A stretch of 25,957 nt of DNA. It comes from a virus. Location: positions 1-25,957 of IMG/VR virus record IMGVR_UViG_3300045790_000066; one strand, written 5' to 3'. Below, one piece after another: positions 1 to 8,272 of the stretch. The position numbers were made by a program, and so were the translations under genes. The notes beneath the pieces were generated by a model, which saw only the letters and a program-made list of their open reading frames with translations, was not told the DNA's origin and ran no database searches. Position 1 is the first letter of the stretch. Each line of letters opens with the position of its first letter.

Positions 1-418
1 CTTCTTCATTAACTGATATTATACCCTTACATTTTAAGGCTAAGGATTTAAAGTTTTCATTATATAGATAACTAGGATTAGCATTAACTTTATTACAATG
101 TTTTAATAATTCTAATTGCTGTTTTAATATAAGGTTTTCTGTTCTCATTCTATTTTGTGTGTCACAATTTTTCTTAGACAGACCTAAATTTTTTCTAAAT
201 GAAAATCTTAGTTCGTGTCTATCATTATCATAATCACTCGTACTTGGAATACGATAATCATGTTCGGTTTCGACTTTGTTAATAGATACTTCCATGCTTC
301 CATAGACACATTGTCCTCCATCGTTTTGAAGATATTCGTTTCTACTATGTGCTGGTCCACCAAACAAAGCCAGTAGTGTTAACATTAAAATTAATAATGC
401 AGTAAATCTGTAATCCAT
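1..418 (-). CDS. Secreted/periplasmic protein of unknown function, cut by left edge
   Basis: My translation from the ATG at 418 stays open for 139 codons to the window edge, so the C-terminus is missing. Residues 5-19 are a hydrophobic segment after a short basic start, followed by GGPAHS, which looks like a type I signal peptide with cleavage near residue 25. No lipobox cysteine is present, so it is not an obvious outer-membrane spanin lipoprotein. Four cysteines remain (37, 85, 108, 130), which would suit disulphide bonds in the periplasm. Residues 88-106 look helical. A GGAG ribosome-binding site lies about 9 nt before the ATG. It follows the spanin-like gene after a 26-nt gap, so a role in lysis or envelope disruption is a contextual guess. 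I do not recognise the family. Confidence 0.8.
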   Translation of the reverse strand, partial: MDYRFTALLILMLTLLALFGGPAHSRNEYLQNDGGQCVYGSMEVSINKVETEHDYRIPSTSDYDNDRHELRFSFRKNLGLSKKNCDTQNRMRTENLILKQQLELLKHCNKVNANPSYLYNENFKSLALKCKGIISVNEE

Positions 419-444
419 CCTGAGAATCTCCATACATTACCTAC

Positions 445-786
445 CTAATAATCATTTAATAAATCTCTAGCTACATCTTTAATATCATAGCCCTGTTCTC
501 GTACAGTATTAGCTAGTACATTGTATAGATTCTCTGCCATCTGCCATGTAGCTTCTGCTGATGCAAGTCTAGTTTTTACATCTGCCATCTTTTCTTGTTC
601 ATAAGATAAATCTCTACGCAAATCTTTTATTTGAACTTCTTGTATTTTTATTATTTCTAGTTGATTAGCATTTATAGTATCTGTAAGATTAACTATGTAT
701 TTTATACCAGTAAAAGTTCCAAAAAGAACTGATGCTATAACTGGCACTAAGACAAAATTTTTTTTTAATAAATCTAATATATTCAT
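445..786 (-). CDS. Inner-membrane spanin-like (Rz-type) protein
   Basis: This 113-residue protein has a short basic N-terminus (MNILDLLKK), one hydrophobic segment at about residues 11-33, and then a long charged helix (about 40-90) with heptad-like spacing that should form a coiled coil. That is the topology of an i-spanin (Rz): an N-terminal anchor in the inner membrane and a periplasmic coiled coil that joins an outer-membrane partner to fuse the membranes at lysis. Its place at the end of an amidase-holin cluster supports this. The start ATG at 786 overlaps the upstream stop as ATGA, so translation is probably coupled. No sequence-specific Rz motif was identified, so the assignment rests on topology and context. 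A generic membrane-anchored coiled-coil protein is the alternative. Confidence 0.8.
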   Translation of the reverse strand: MNILDLLKKNFVLVPVIASVLFGTFTGIKYIVNLTDTINANQLEIIKIQEVQIKDLRRDLSYEQEKMADVKTRLASAEATWQMAENLYNVLANTVREQGYDIKDVARDLLNDY

Positions 787-890
787 TTCTTATATCCTAA
801 TCCTGTTACTCTGTTACTATATAATTTTCTCCATGACCAAGAACTTAACTTGCTTGAGTAATGATAAATAAATAATACTATATGTTTCAT
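783..890 (-). CDS. Small basic aromatic peptide (35 aa), unknown function
   Basis: This 35-codon ORF starts MKHIVLFIYHY and continues with a Ser/Trp-rich stretch (SSWSWRKLY). It has no acidic residues and a basic C-terminus ending GLGYKK. Its start overlaps the stop of the preceding ORF as ATGA (890-887), and its stop overlaps the next start as ATGA (786-783). Linkage at both ends strongly suggests that it is translated even though it is so short. The N-terminal 11 residues are hydrophobic/aromatic but too short for a classical membrane span. Being embedded between holin and spanin genes hints at a lysis-associated or membrane-interacting peptide. I cannot assign a family. Confidence 0.6.
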   Translation of the reverse strand: MKHIVLFIYHYSSKLSSWSWRKLYSNRVTGLGYKK

Positions 891-1057
891 ACTTTCTCTG
901 CTTTCTTATCCTTGTTAATACCTTTTTTAATTATATAATCTTGTGTACCATTAGCACCTGTCTCAACTTCTTTCTTTAAATTCTTAAACAGTTCCATCTG
1001 TTTCTTATCTTTGTTTATCTTTTCAACATAAGCATTAATAAGTTTAGTATCTCTCAT
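887..1057 (-). CDS. Small Lys-rich protein (56 aa), unknown function
   Basis: This 56-residue ORF begins MRDTKLINAY and is highly charged, with many Lys and a moderate number of Glu/Asp. It has no hydrophobic segment and probably two helices broken by a GANG turn near residues 34-37. Its ATG shares one base with the holin stop codon (TAATG, 1059-1055), and its own stop overlaps the next start as ATGA. It is therefore embedded in a translationally coupled lysis operon. It is likely cytoplasmic. A regulator of lysis timing or a holin partner would be possible from context, but nothing in the sequence shows it. No family was recognised. Confidence 0.65.
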   Translation of the reverse strand: MRDTKLINAYVEKINKDKKQMELFKNLKKEVETGANGTQDYIIKKGINKDKKAEKV

Positions 1058-1446
1058 TACTTCTTACCAACACCACCTTTAAATATTTGTGTTCCTTTAA
1101 TACCATAGATACTAGCAACTACTAAAATCCAAAGATTAGTAAACCAACTAGGTAAGTTAGCAAACTTCTCAAAGAACATATCAACCTTAACCATAATCTC
1201 AGGGTCTGAACTCCATACAGAATATGACAAAATTAAAATTGGCAAAGTTAGAATTATCAAAACAAATTCATCCTTCCAATCTGATTGTCTTGCTTCTAAT
1301 AGCTTACCACTATACTCTATTTCTCCAGCAGCCATTTTTGATGCGTGGGTTGCTTGAGCATTAGCCATCATCATCTTTGTTTCTTGTTTCTTTTTATATA
1401 TATGAGAACCAGCATTCATTGCTAGTTTAATTGCACTAAGCCACAT
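1057..1446 (-). CDS. Holin, 3TM gene-transfer-release type
   Basis: This 129-residue protein has a helical N-terminal half containing short hydrophobic stretches (about 2-12 and 25-40). The sequence SDWKDE (55-60) then leads directly into a strongly hydrophobic segment (61-78). A second span lies at about 100-118, after the motif LPSWF. The arrangement of W-K-D-E before the first strong span, P-x-W before the last, and a late YG matches my recollection of the GTA_holin_3TM family (holins of gene transfer agents and many marine alphaproteobacterial phages). Such holins permeabilise the inner membrane and release or activate endolysin. The gene overlaps the upstream amidase by 11 nt, giving a classical endolysin-holin pair, and the downstream small ORF by one base (TAATG). 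Confidence 0.82.
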   Translation of the reverse strand: MWLSAIKLAMNAGSHIYKKKQETKMMMANAQATHASKMAAGEIEYSGKLLEARQSDWKDEFVLIILTLPILILSYSVWSSDPEIMVKVDMFFEKFANLPSWFTNLWILVVASIYGIKGTQIFKGGVGKK

Positions 1447-1864
1447 TTTTTTCTCTCCATTCTTTTACATTAAATGAAGGACACTTCTTAACATCATCTA
1501 CTTCATAGTGTCCTATTATTTTTGTTATATTATATTTATCTTTTAATGTTTCTACGATTTGTTTTAATGTATCAAACTGTTCAGGTAAAAAATTATTTTC
1601 CCAACCACCTGATTTATCAGAACCACCTACCATACAAATTCCTATTGATGTACCATTAACTTGTCTAGCATGAGAACCTGTTCTATGTTCTTCTCTACCT
1701 ACTTCAAGTTTACCATCTCTTTTAATTACATAATGATAACCAATATCATCCCATCCATTATCAACAGTATGCCAATGTTTAATCTTAGCTGCATCTATAT
1801 CCATATCAGCAGGTGTTGCTGAACAATGAATAACAATCATATCTGTTTTAGTTCTTGGTGTCAT
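1436..1864 (-). CDS. N-acetylmuramoyl-L-alanine amidase, T7-lysozyme type endolysin
   Basis: This 142-residue protein aligns along its length with the T7 lysozyme (Amidase_2/PGRP) family. Visible zinc ligands are His13 (in IVIHCSAT), His119 (GHYEV) and Cys128 (KKCPSF). The catalytic Tyr43 (DIGYHY) and Lys126 correspond to T7 Tyr46 and Lys128. Other conserved blocks are IKRDG (47-51), GSHA (63-66) and SIGICMVGG (73-81). It cleaves the amide bond between N-acetylmuramate and L-alanine of peptidoglycan. It has no signal peptide, so export would depend on the overlapping holin. T7 lysozyme also inhibits its RNA polymerase; whether this one does cannot be judged. The start at 1864 overlaps the preceding gene by 17 nt. 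Met9 (codon 1840-1838) would avoid the overlap but shortens the N-terminus relative to T7. Confidence 0.95.
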   Translation of the reverse strand: MTPRTKTDMIVIHCSATPADMDIDAAKIKHWHTVDNGWDDIGYHYVIKRDGKLEVGREEHRTGSHARQVNGTSIGICMVGGSDKSGGWENNFLPEQFDTLKQIVETLKDKYNITKIIGHYEVDDVKKCPSFNVKEWREKNVA

Positions 1865-4800
1865 TTGTATCTTTAAATAAATTATTAGCTAAATCTTTTA
1901 ATTCCTTTTTATGTTTGCCATCTATTCTATTATTTAATATAGATTTAATTTTTACACCCCACTTCTTATCTTCAGCAAATCCTGTCTTAGCAATAGCATC
2001 TATAATATTTGCTTTACTTCCACTACCTTCATTAAATAATTTTATCTCTTCTCTAACACCAGCATAACTTTCTTTAGTTTCTATCCAATTTAAAAATTGT
2101 TCAATAGAAGCTTCTTCTGTTTTAAATTTTTTAATCTTTGCTTTGCTTTGACTAGCAGCTATAGATTCTTCCTTATCATCAAATGATTGAAAGTTAAATA
2201 AATTTTTACTATCTCTTTTTAAAAATTCAGATGAACCCCAACCAGTTTCTCCACTTGCAATAGATAATAAAATATCATTAGGTATTACATTATTGTTATT
2301 AGTAAGATAAACTTTTTCTGCAGTATTATTTAACCATTCTTTTTTAACAAGTGGTAAGTCAGGAAGATTATCATAAGATTTTTTAATAACAACATTAGTT
2401 TTTTTTGCAGGTATTATATCATTAGCTATAGCTTTATCCATATCTGCAGTTACTCCTGTTGTAGCTAGTGTTGTTGCTACAACTGCTGCAGCTAAATCTT
2501 TTTTTTTCATAGGTTTTTTCTTTGGTATTAATATAGGTTTATTTTTAGGTATAAGAATTTCTTCCCCTTCTTCATACCCTTCTCTCTTAATAATTCCTCC
2601 TGTACTTTTTTTAATTTTTTTATTTTCTTTTGGAATAAAAGGTACTATATTATTTCTATTCCACCAACCTCTTATTTTTGCTGTCCAATCAGGAATAGGC
2701 AATACTTTCTTAAAAAATTTTTCTTGCACTTCTTCTCTCTCAGCATTAGTTCCTCCAAACATTTCTCTAACTTGAATCCATTCTCCTAAAGTTGCAATCG
2801 TATTTTTACCCCAAGCATATCCAGGTGGCATCCATTCTTTTTTTCCAGGTCCAACAAACTTTCCTATAATATTTTCTGATAACCAACCAGCAGTTCCTGA
2901 TAATCTTAAACCATAAGCTAAGTAATCTCTCATATCATACTTTGCAGATTGCATAGACCCACCATGTTTTATTTCATCTCTTAATTGATGAATAGCAGAA
3001 TAAATTGGAACTGATGCCATCATTTTAATAAAAGTTCTTATATCTCCATTCTCTACTCTCTGTATCATCTTATGAGTTTGAGATGATTTAGCCATAGCCC
3101 ATGATTGAAACTGTCCAAGTAATCGTAAGTATGGATTTTGTGACATAGTAAATAATAATCTATTTGAAACTTGTGGTATTAATGCATCTCTATTTGCAAA
3201 CAACCACCCAGCTTCATTTAATACATTACTAGCTAATTTATTTTCTAAAGATTTATCGAAGGTATTAAATCTTCCAACCTTTAAAGCATCATCCATTCCT
3301 ATACCAAGTCTATCTAACCATTTATATACATTTATAACTTTAGGATTATCTGCTGCCAAGCCATCTTTTATCATTAACTTATATAATTTTCTTGTTTGCA
3401 TCCATGTATCCATTGCACCAGTATTGTAAGCAAATCTTCTTGAGTTACCAGTTAACCATGCTAAACCTATACCTTGAAATACTTTCTTATTAATAAATCT
3501 ATAAGCTTCTTCAGGTTTACCTAACCATGTTGATATTCTAAAAAAACTTTTAGCATCTGAATTAGTACTTAATACAGAGTCTTTTGATTTTACATTATAT
3601 GCCATACCTCTAGCTAAAGAATCTTCAATGTCTGCCATTAAATGTAAATTCATATTTCTTGCTGGACCCCATTCTGAAGCAGCACCTAATGTTGTTCTTC
3701 CAAGATAAGGAAAACTTTTAACCCAAGCCATCGCATTAGCAGAGTTAACAAAACTACCTACATAATCCCCCATAGATGCAATACTAACAGTACTTAACAT
3801 CTGTGTATTAGCACCAGTTGATAACATACCTGTAAAAAAGTTATTAGCTTTACTCATTTTTTGATGATAACTGTCAAAGAAACCATCAATAACTCCATAG
3901 ACATCATCCAATTCTCTTCGACCAGCCCATGAATCATTCCAAGCACCAGAGATATTAGAATTTTTATATTTATTTTTTATCTGTGCAAATAAAGGTTCTA
4001 AGAATTTTCCATTAGGACCAAATTGTTTAGTAAAAGCATATGACTTAGCAGTATTAGATACCATATTTGTTAGTATAGATAATATATTTGTATTTAAATA
4101 TCCTTTTTCCATAAGAATTTTTTCAACTAATTCATAAGGTCCATTTAGTTTTCTTTCATTACTTATATGTTTACTTAAAGGAGTTGTTATAAAATTTTCA
4201 TTAAACTTTTTCTTATCAGAACTTAACCATTTTTCAATACTCTCTCTATTTAATAATTTATCCCCATCATTTCTATTTGGATTTGTGTACGATTTTACTA
4301 ATGCTTTAGCAGAAGAATCGGTTGCACCCAAACTTTTAAATATATTAAATAAATCTTTTGCAAATTCTTTTTGATTGGTTACTATTTTTTGAGAGTATTC
4401 TCTAGGAAAATAATTTTTAGGTGTAAAGAATTTCTTTCTTTCTTTTGCAGACAATCCTTTTTTAGTAACACCTTGCCATGAAATTCCTTCTAGTTCTGTA
4501 AAAATTCCAACATCATTTAAATCTTTTTGAAATCTATATAACCATCCTTCAATATCTTTAGCTAGTTTAACTACTCTTTTATTACCCAACACAGTTTTAT
4601 CTTTATTACCTTGAATAATAGACATAGCTAACTCACCTTCTTCTATAGATTGTTTACCTATAATTGTAGATATTTCTTTAATCTTTGTCATCCTCCATTT
4701 TTCAGAAACATTAACTACAGATTTACCTGCAGCAGGAGAATCAATATTTTCAAGCATAATTTGACCAAATTTAGCAGTTGCTCCACCATATCCTTCAAGT

Positions 4801-6545
4801 TTAGTTGCATTAGTTGCAGCAAAAGTTATCCTTGCATTTTGAATTGCAAGTTTTAAATTATCACTAGCAGCTATTCCTAATATTTTATCTTTAGTAGCAA
4901 AAGAAAATTTAGGACTTGCTCTCATTCCTCTTATAGTTGCACCAACCATAGCACCACTAATTATCCAAGCTTTTAAATTTTGTCCATCATTACCTAAAGC
5001 ATTAAAAAAAATTCCTAAAGCTCCACCACTTGCACTTGTGACTAAAGGTAATGTACCATAACTTAATATAGGTCTAATAATATTAGAAGTTAGAAAATTT
5101 TCATTAGCTGCTAATTTTTCTAAAACTAAAAGATTTCTTTTAACAACACTAGCTGCATACTTATCATATTCTATTCTACCATTTTTAATTAACTGGTCTC
5201 TTAGTTTAGCAAAGTTACTTTCATTAAGAAGTAATTTCTTTTCAATATTAGCAAGTTCATTTACTAAACTTTTTGATTTATGTTTATTAATAATTTTTTT
5301 AACACCAACATTCCCAACCTTAGCTGTTAATTTATTTGCTTCTTTAGTAAGTTTTTTAATTTTTAATTGTGAAAATATTAATTTTTTATTTCTATCAATA
5401 AATTTTAATGATTGAGTTGATAATGCTTCTAAATTTTTTAAATTAGTTCCAATCTCATTATTAAAAATTTTAACTTCTTTAGAATTAGCAATAGCTCTTA
5501 ACTTATTTAATTCCTTTGGAGACACTCCATAGAATTTAGCTTTCTTATCATTAAGAATAGAGATAATTGCATTTAAATTTTTATTAGTAGCTTTAGGAAA
5601 AATTTTAGCAATGGTATCAAAAGCACCTTTAGTAAGACCCCCAAAGACAACTCCACCTGTAACATTTAAACCTAACTCTAATTTATTAACACTTCCCTTA
5701 GTACCCATTTGCTCAACCCAATTGTAAGCACCCACTACAGCACCTGAGTGAGCCATGAATCCTTTATAAGTTCCAAGTACTTTTCTAAAAGGTTTATAAG
5801 CATAAGCAGCATACCAATAAGGGTCTAAAAAATGACTAATAAGTTCAGTTGCCTGAACAAGTGTATCATTATCTTTTTTACCATCAGCAAACTTCCAATG
5901 TTTTTCTGAAAATGCTTTATTTTCTCTAATAGTTTCTTCTAAAGCAAAATCTTCTAAATTTTTATCTTTATCAAATTGTGATTTAATAGTTGCTTTACCT
6001 AAATCCCAAAGATGACCACCAAAAAAATTTGCTTTATCCCAACCATAGCTTAATCTATCAGCAGTACTAATATTATACTTAACCTTTGTTGATAAAGAAT
6101 CAAGAAAATCTTCTTCTTCTGGTTTTTTTAATTGAGGTGGTACTTCTTTTGAATCTACAGTATCCCAATTTGTTTCTTTAATTCCATCCTCTTTATAATT
6201 TTTAATTAACTTTTTTAATTCAAAAAGATTCCCTTCATTCCAAGAATTTTCAATAGTAGATAGTAATTCAATACCTTCAGTTACACCACTACCAAGTACA
6301 GTATTCTTTTGTGATTGTATTAAGGCATTTATCCATTTAGTATTAGTAGGAGTAGGATTGTCTATTGCATTTTTGGTTTTTTGGATAAGAGATAACTCAT
6401 CTTTGTTATCTATAGGTTGAGGAAGATTTTCATTATCTTCAGCTACAACACTAAGAGAATCTAGTAAATTTAATTCTTCTTTTGGTTGTTCTAAATTAGT
6501 ATTAATAACACTAATATTATCTAATATAGAAATATCTGTTGCCAT
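1848..6545 (-). CDS. Giant internal virion/ejection protein with C-terminal glucosaminidase domain
   Basis: This 1565-residue protein is the largest product in the window and sits where T7 has gp16, the ejection protein that spans the cell envelope. Most of it is Lys/Asn-rich and helical, with scattered hydrophobic stretches, for example about 485-515 and the Gly/Ala-rich region around 940-990. A basic stretch followed by an Ala/Val/Thr-rich hydrophobic segment lies at about 1346-1366. The C-terminal ~135 residues look like a GH73/Bax-FlgJ glucosaminidase domain: GETGWGSS at 1432-1439 with likely catalytic Glu1433, then KNLFNFQ (1447-1453), ASIEQF (1479-1484) and TGFAEDKKW (1521-1529). It would locally open peptidoglycan during DNA entry. 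T7 gp16 instead carries a lytic transglycosylase at its N-terminus. No clear Shine-Dalgarno sequence precedes the ATG. Confidence 0.88.
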   Translation of the reverse strand: MATDISILDNISVINTNLEQPKEELNLLDSLSVVAEDNENLPQPIDNKDELSLIQKTKNAIDNPTPTNTKWINALIQSQKNTVLGSGVTEGIELLSTIENSWNEGNLFELKKLIKNYKEDGIKETNWDTVDSKEVPPQLKKPEEEDFLDSLSTKVKYNISTADRLSYGWDKANFFGGHLWDLGKATIKSQFDKDKNLEDFALEETIRENKAFSEKHWKFADGKKDNDTLVQATELISHFLDPYWYAAYAYKPFRKVLGTYKGFMAHSGAVVGAYNWVEQMGTKGSVNKLELGLNVTGGVVFGGLTKGAFDTIAKIFPKATNKNLNAIISILNDKKAKFYGVSPKELNKLRAIANSKEVKIFNNEIGTNLKNLEALSTQSLKFIDRNKKLIFSQLKIKKLTKEANKLTAKVGNVGVKKIINKHKSKSLVNELANIEKKLLLNESNFAKLRDQLIKNGRIEYDKYAASVVKRNLLVLEKLAANENFLTSNIIRPILSYGTLPLVTSASGGALGIFFNALGNDGQNLKAWIISGAMVGATIRGMRASPKFSFATKDKILGIAASDNLKLAIQNARITFAATNATKLEGYGGATAKFGQIMLENIDSPAAGKSVVNVSEKWRMTKIKEISTIIGKQSIEEGELAMSIIQGNKDKTVLGNKRVVKLAKDIEGWLYRFQKDLNDVGIFTELEGISWQGVTKKGLSAKERKKFFTPKNYFPREYSQKIVTNQKEFAKDLFNIFKSLGATDSSAKALVKSYTNPNRNDGDKLLNRESIEKWLSSDKKKFNENFITTPLSKHISNERKLNGPYELVEKILMEKGYLNTNILSILTNMVSNTAKSYAFTKQFGPNGKFLEPLFAQIKNKYKNSNISGAWNDSWAGRRELDDVYGVIDGFFDSYHQKMSKANNFFTGMLSTGANTQMLSTVSIASMGDYVGSFVNSANAMAWVKSFPYLGRTTLGAASEWGPARNMNLHLMADIEDSLARGMAYNVKSKDSVLSTNSDAKSFFRISTWLGKPEEAYRFINKKVFQGIGLAWLTGNSRRFAYNTGAMDTWMQTRKLYKLMIKDGLAADNPKVINVYKWLDRLGIGMDDALKVGRFNTFDKSLENKLASNVLNEAGWLFANRDALIPQVSNRLLFTMSQNPYLRLLGQFQSWAMAKSSQTHKMIQRVENGDIRTFIKMMASVPIYSAIHQLRDEIKHGGSMQSAKYDMRDYLAYGLRLSGTAGWLSENIIGKFVGPGKKEWMPPGYAWGKNTIATLGEWIQVREMFGGTNAEREEVQEKFFKKVLPIPDWTAKIRGWWNRNNIVPFIPKENKKIKKSTGGIIKREGYEEGEEILIPKNKPILIPKKKPMKKKDLAAAVVATTLATTGVTADMDKAIANDIIPAKKTNVVIKKSYDNLPDLPLVKKEWLNNTAEKVYLTNNNNVIPNDILLSIASGETGWGSSEFLKRDSKNLFNFQSFDDKEESIAASQSKAKIKKFKTEEASIEQFLNWIETKESYAGVREEIKLFNEGSGSKANIIDAIAKTGFAEDKKWGVKIKSILNNRIDGKHKKELKDLANNLFKDTNDTKN

Positions 6546-6553
6546 AATATTTT

Positions 6554-8272
6554 TTATTCAAAAGTCTGTATTATTTCATAAACTCTTGGGAAGTTACTTT
6601 TAATTGTAGCTTTATCTTCTTTAGATAAGCTATCCCATTTAGTTTCAGATAAATCCATCCAACTATTTTTATTAGGACTCCAATATTTAACACTATTTTC
6701 ACCTTGAGAATTTATTTCTTTTGTAGGTTTAAAATTATCAGTAAGATTTTCATCTGTCTTCATATCCTGAATTACTTCATTCATTGCATTAGGTAATTTA
6801 CTTTCATCCATACTTGCAGCTAAGGCTAACCATAATGATTGTCCAGCATTACTCATAAGTATATTATCTTGATTCATCATTTTTGAAATATAAGCCATTC
6901 CTTCATTAGGATTATCTTTATATTTTTTATATCTAGCTTTACTTAATTCTTTAGTATCTGAAAATAATTTTAATACATTATTATATCCAGCTTCAGTTGA
7001 AAATATATTACCCCAAGCTGCAGCTAAATTTTTTACTTCAGCTCTATTTAAATTAATAGAAGATGCAACCATCTTACCCATATCATCTTTTTCAAAAGTT
7101 TTAAAATCATTATTTATATTAAGCACACTAAGAGGTACTATAGTAACTGCTTCTGGTTTTCCATCTGTACCAAAAACAGGAAAATGGTCTCCTGTTAAAT
7201 AATAACTTCTATCAACTATATTATTTGAAATAGCTTTATATACTACAGCTTCAGATGATAAATGATAAATGTTTCCTCTAGCATCATTTTGATATCTTTC
7301 ATCATTCATTAAAAAATTATAAGCAGATGCTGCTGTCATTTTATTTTTTTCATCTTGAAAAGCAGTTTCTATATAATTTGTAATTACTCTTCCAGGGGAA
7401 TTTAATCTTATTATATTTTTGTCATTAACATTTTTAATTGTATAAAATGCTTTACTATCTGCACCAATTGCTGCAAATATATCTGTTATACTACTGGTTG
7501 CTTCTTGATTATCAATACCTTTAAAAGTAACTTTTGCCATTTCAGTATTCCATGCTTTAGAAAAGTCATCTTTAACAGTTTGGTCTGCTGCAGCCCATAA
7601 ATTAACACCCTCACCACTAGAAGTATATATAGTACCTTGAAGTTTTTTAGATATAAAAGCTTCTTTATCTTTTTGTTTAGCAATTTTTAAAGCTGCCATT
7701 TGCTCATCAACTTTATTATTAATTTCTTCGCTGCCTATAACTAAAGGTTTTTCTTTAATACCAGTAATTTTATTAATTAAAAAACTATTACCTTTAGCAT
7801 CTAATAATTTATTTGTATATTGTTCTGATGCTGCACTCTCTACATTATCTATTTCAGCTTCTAAATATTCTTTACTCTTTTCAGATGTATTATTATAATT
7901 AATAGTTCCAGTACCATTTTCTCCAGCCATAGAATTTTTAGTTGAATTAATAAACTTTGCTTGTTCTTTTGCAGCTAAGTTTAAAAAGTTAGGATATAAA
8001 ATCATATTATATTTAACAGCATAATCATGTGCTGAACCAGTACCATCTTCAGGCATACTTGCATTTAAAGATTTAATTGCTTTAACCTTTGAATCTTCTT
8101 GTTCAAAAGCAGCTAATTCTGAATCATACTTTTTATTTTTTCTACTAATATAAGATTGTTTATCAGCAAGAAGCATTTGTCCACGAATTTTTAAATCATC
8201 ATCTGTATGTTTTCTATCTCTTTCAATAGCTCCTTCAGCTACTGTTAGTAAATCTCCAAAATTAAAACCCAT
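6554..8272 (-). CDS. Internal virion protein (gp15-position), 572 aa
   Basis: This 572-residue soluble, mostly helical protein has no signal peptide or membrane segment. The N-terminus (MGFNFGDLLTVAEGAIER) leads into a Lys/Asp/Glu-rich helical stretch (about 18-65), followed by mixed alpha/beta sequence and a polar C-terminus. It lies directly upstream of the giant gp16-like protein with a 9-nt gap, and its ATG overlaps the previous stop by one base (TAATG at 8274-8270). By synteny it corresponds to T7 gp15, a core/ejection protein. I found no enzymatic motif. The role as an internal core protein is inference from position, size and composition. Confidence 0.8.
   Translation of the reverse strand: MGFNFGDLLTVAEGAIERDRKHTDDDLKIRGQMLLADKQSYISRKNKKYDSELAAFEQEDSKVKAIKSLNASMPEDGTGSAHDYAVKYNMILYPNFLNLAAKEQAKFINSTKNSMAGENGTGTINYNNTSEKSKEYLEAEIDNVESAASEQYTNKLLDAKGNSFLINKITGIKEKPLVIGSEEINNKVDEQMAALKIAKQKDKEAFISKKLQGTIYTSSGEGVNLWAAADQTVKDDFSKAWNTEMAKVTFKGIDNQEATSSITDIFAAIGADSKAFYTIKNVNDKNIIRLNSPGRVITNYIETAFQDEKNKMTAASAYNFLMNDERYQNDARGNIYHLSSEAVVYKAISNNIVDRSYYLTGDHFPVFGTDGKPEAVTIVPLSVLNINNDFKTFEKDDMGKMVASSINLNRAEVKNLAAAWGNIFSTEAGYNNVLKLFSDTKELSKARYKKYKDNPNEGMAYISKMMNQDNILMSNAGQSLWLALAASMDESKLPNAMNEVIQDMKTDENLTDNFKPTKEINSQGENSVKYWSPNKNSWMDLSETKWDSLSKEDKATIKSNFPRVYEIIQTFE

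Noticed and set aside
421-444. Alternative ATG (at 434) before the secreted protein
   Set aside because: It is in a different frame and soon hits a stop. The ATG at 418 has a good ribosome-binding site and a signal peptide.
3849-3877. TTGACA on the minus strand inside the giant gene
   Set aside because: At 17-nt spacing the -10 position reads AGTAAA, so there is no promoter pairing.
4650-4856. Short plus-strand open frame inside the giant internal protein gene
   Set aside because: Antisense shadow of an AT-rich gene. The minus frame carries a continuous protein, and this one has no recognisable motif.
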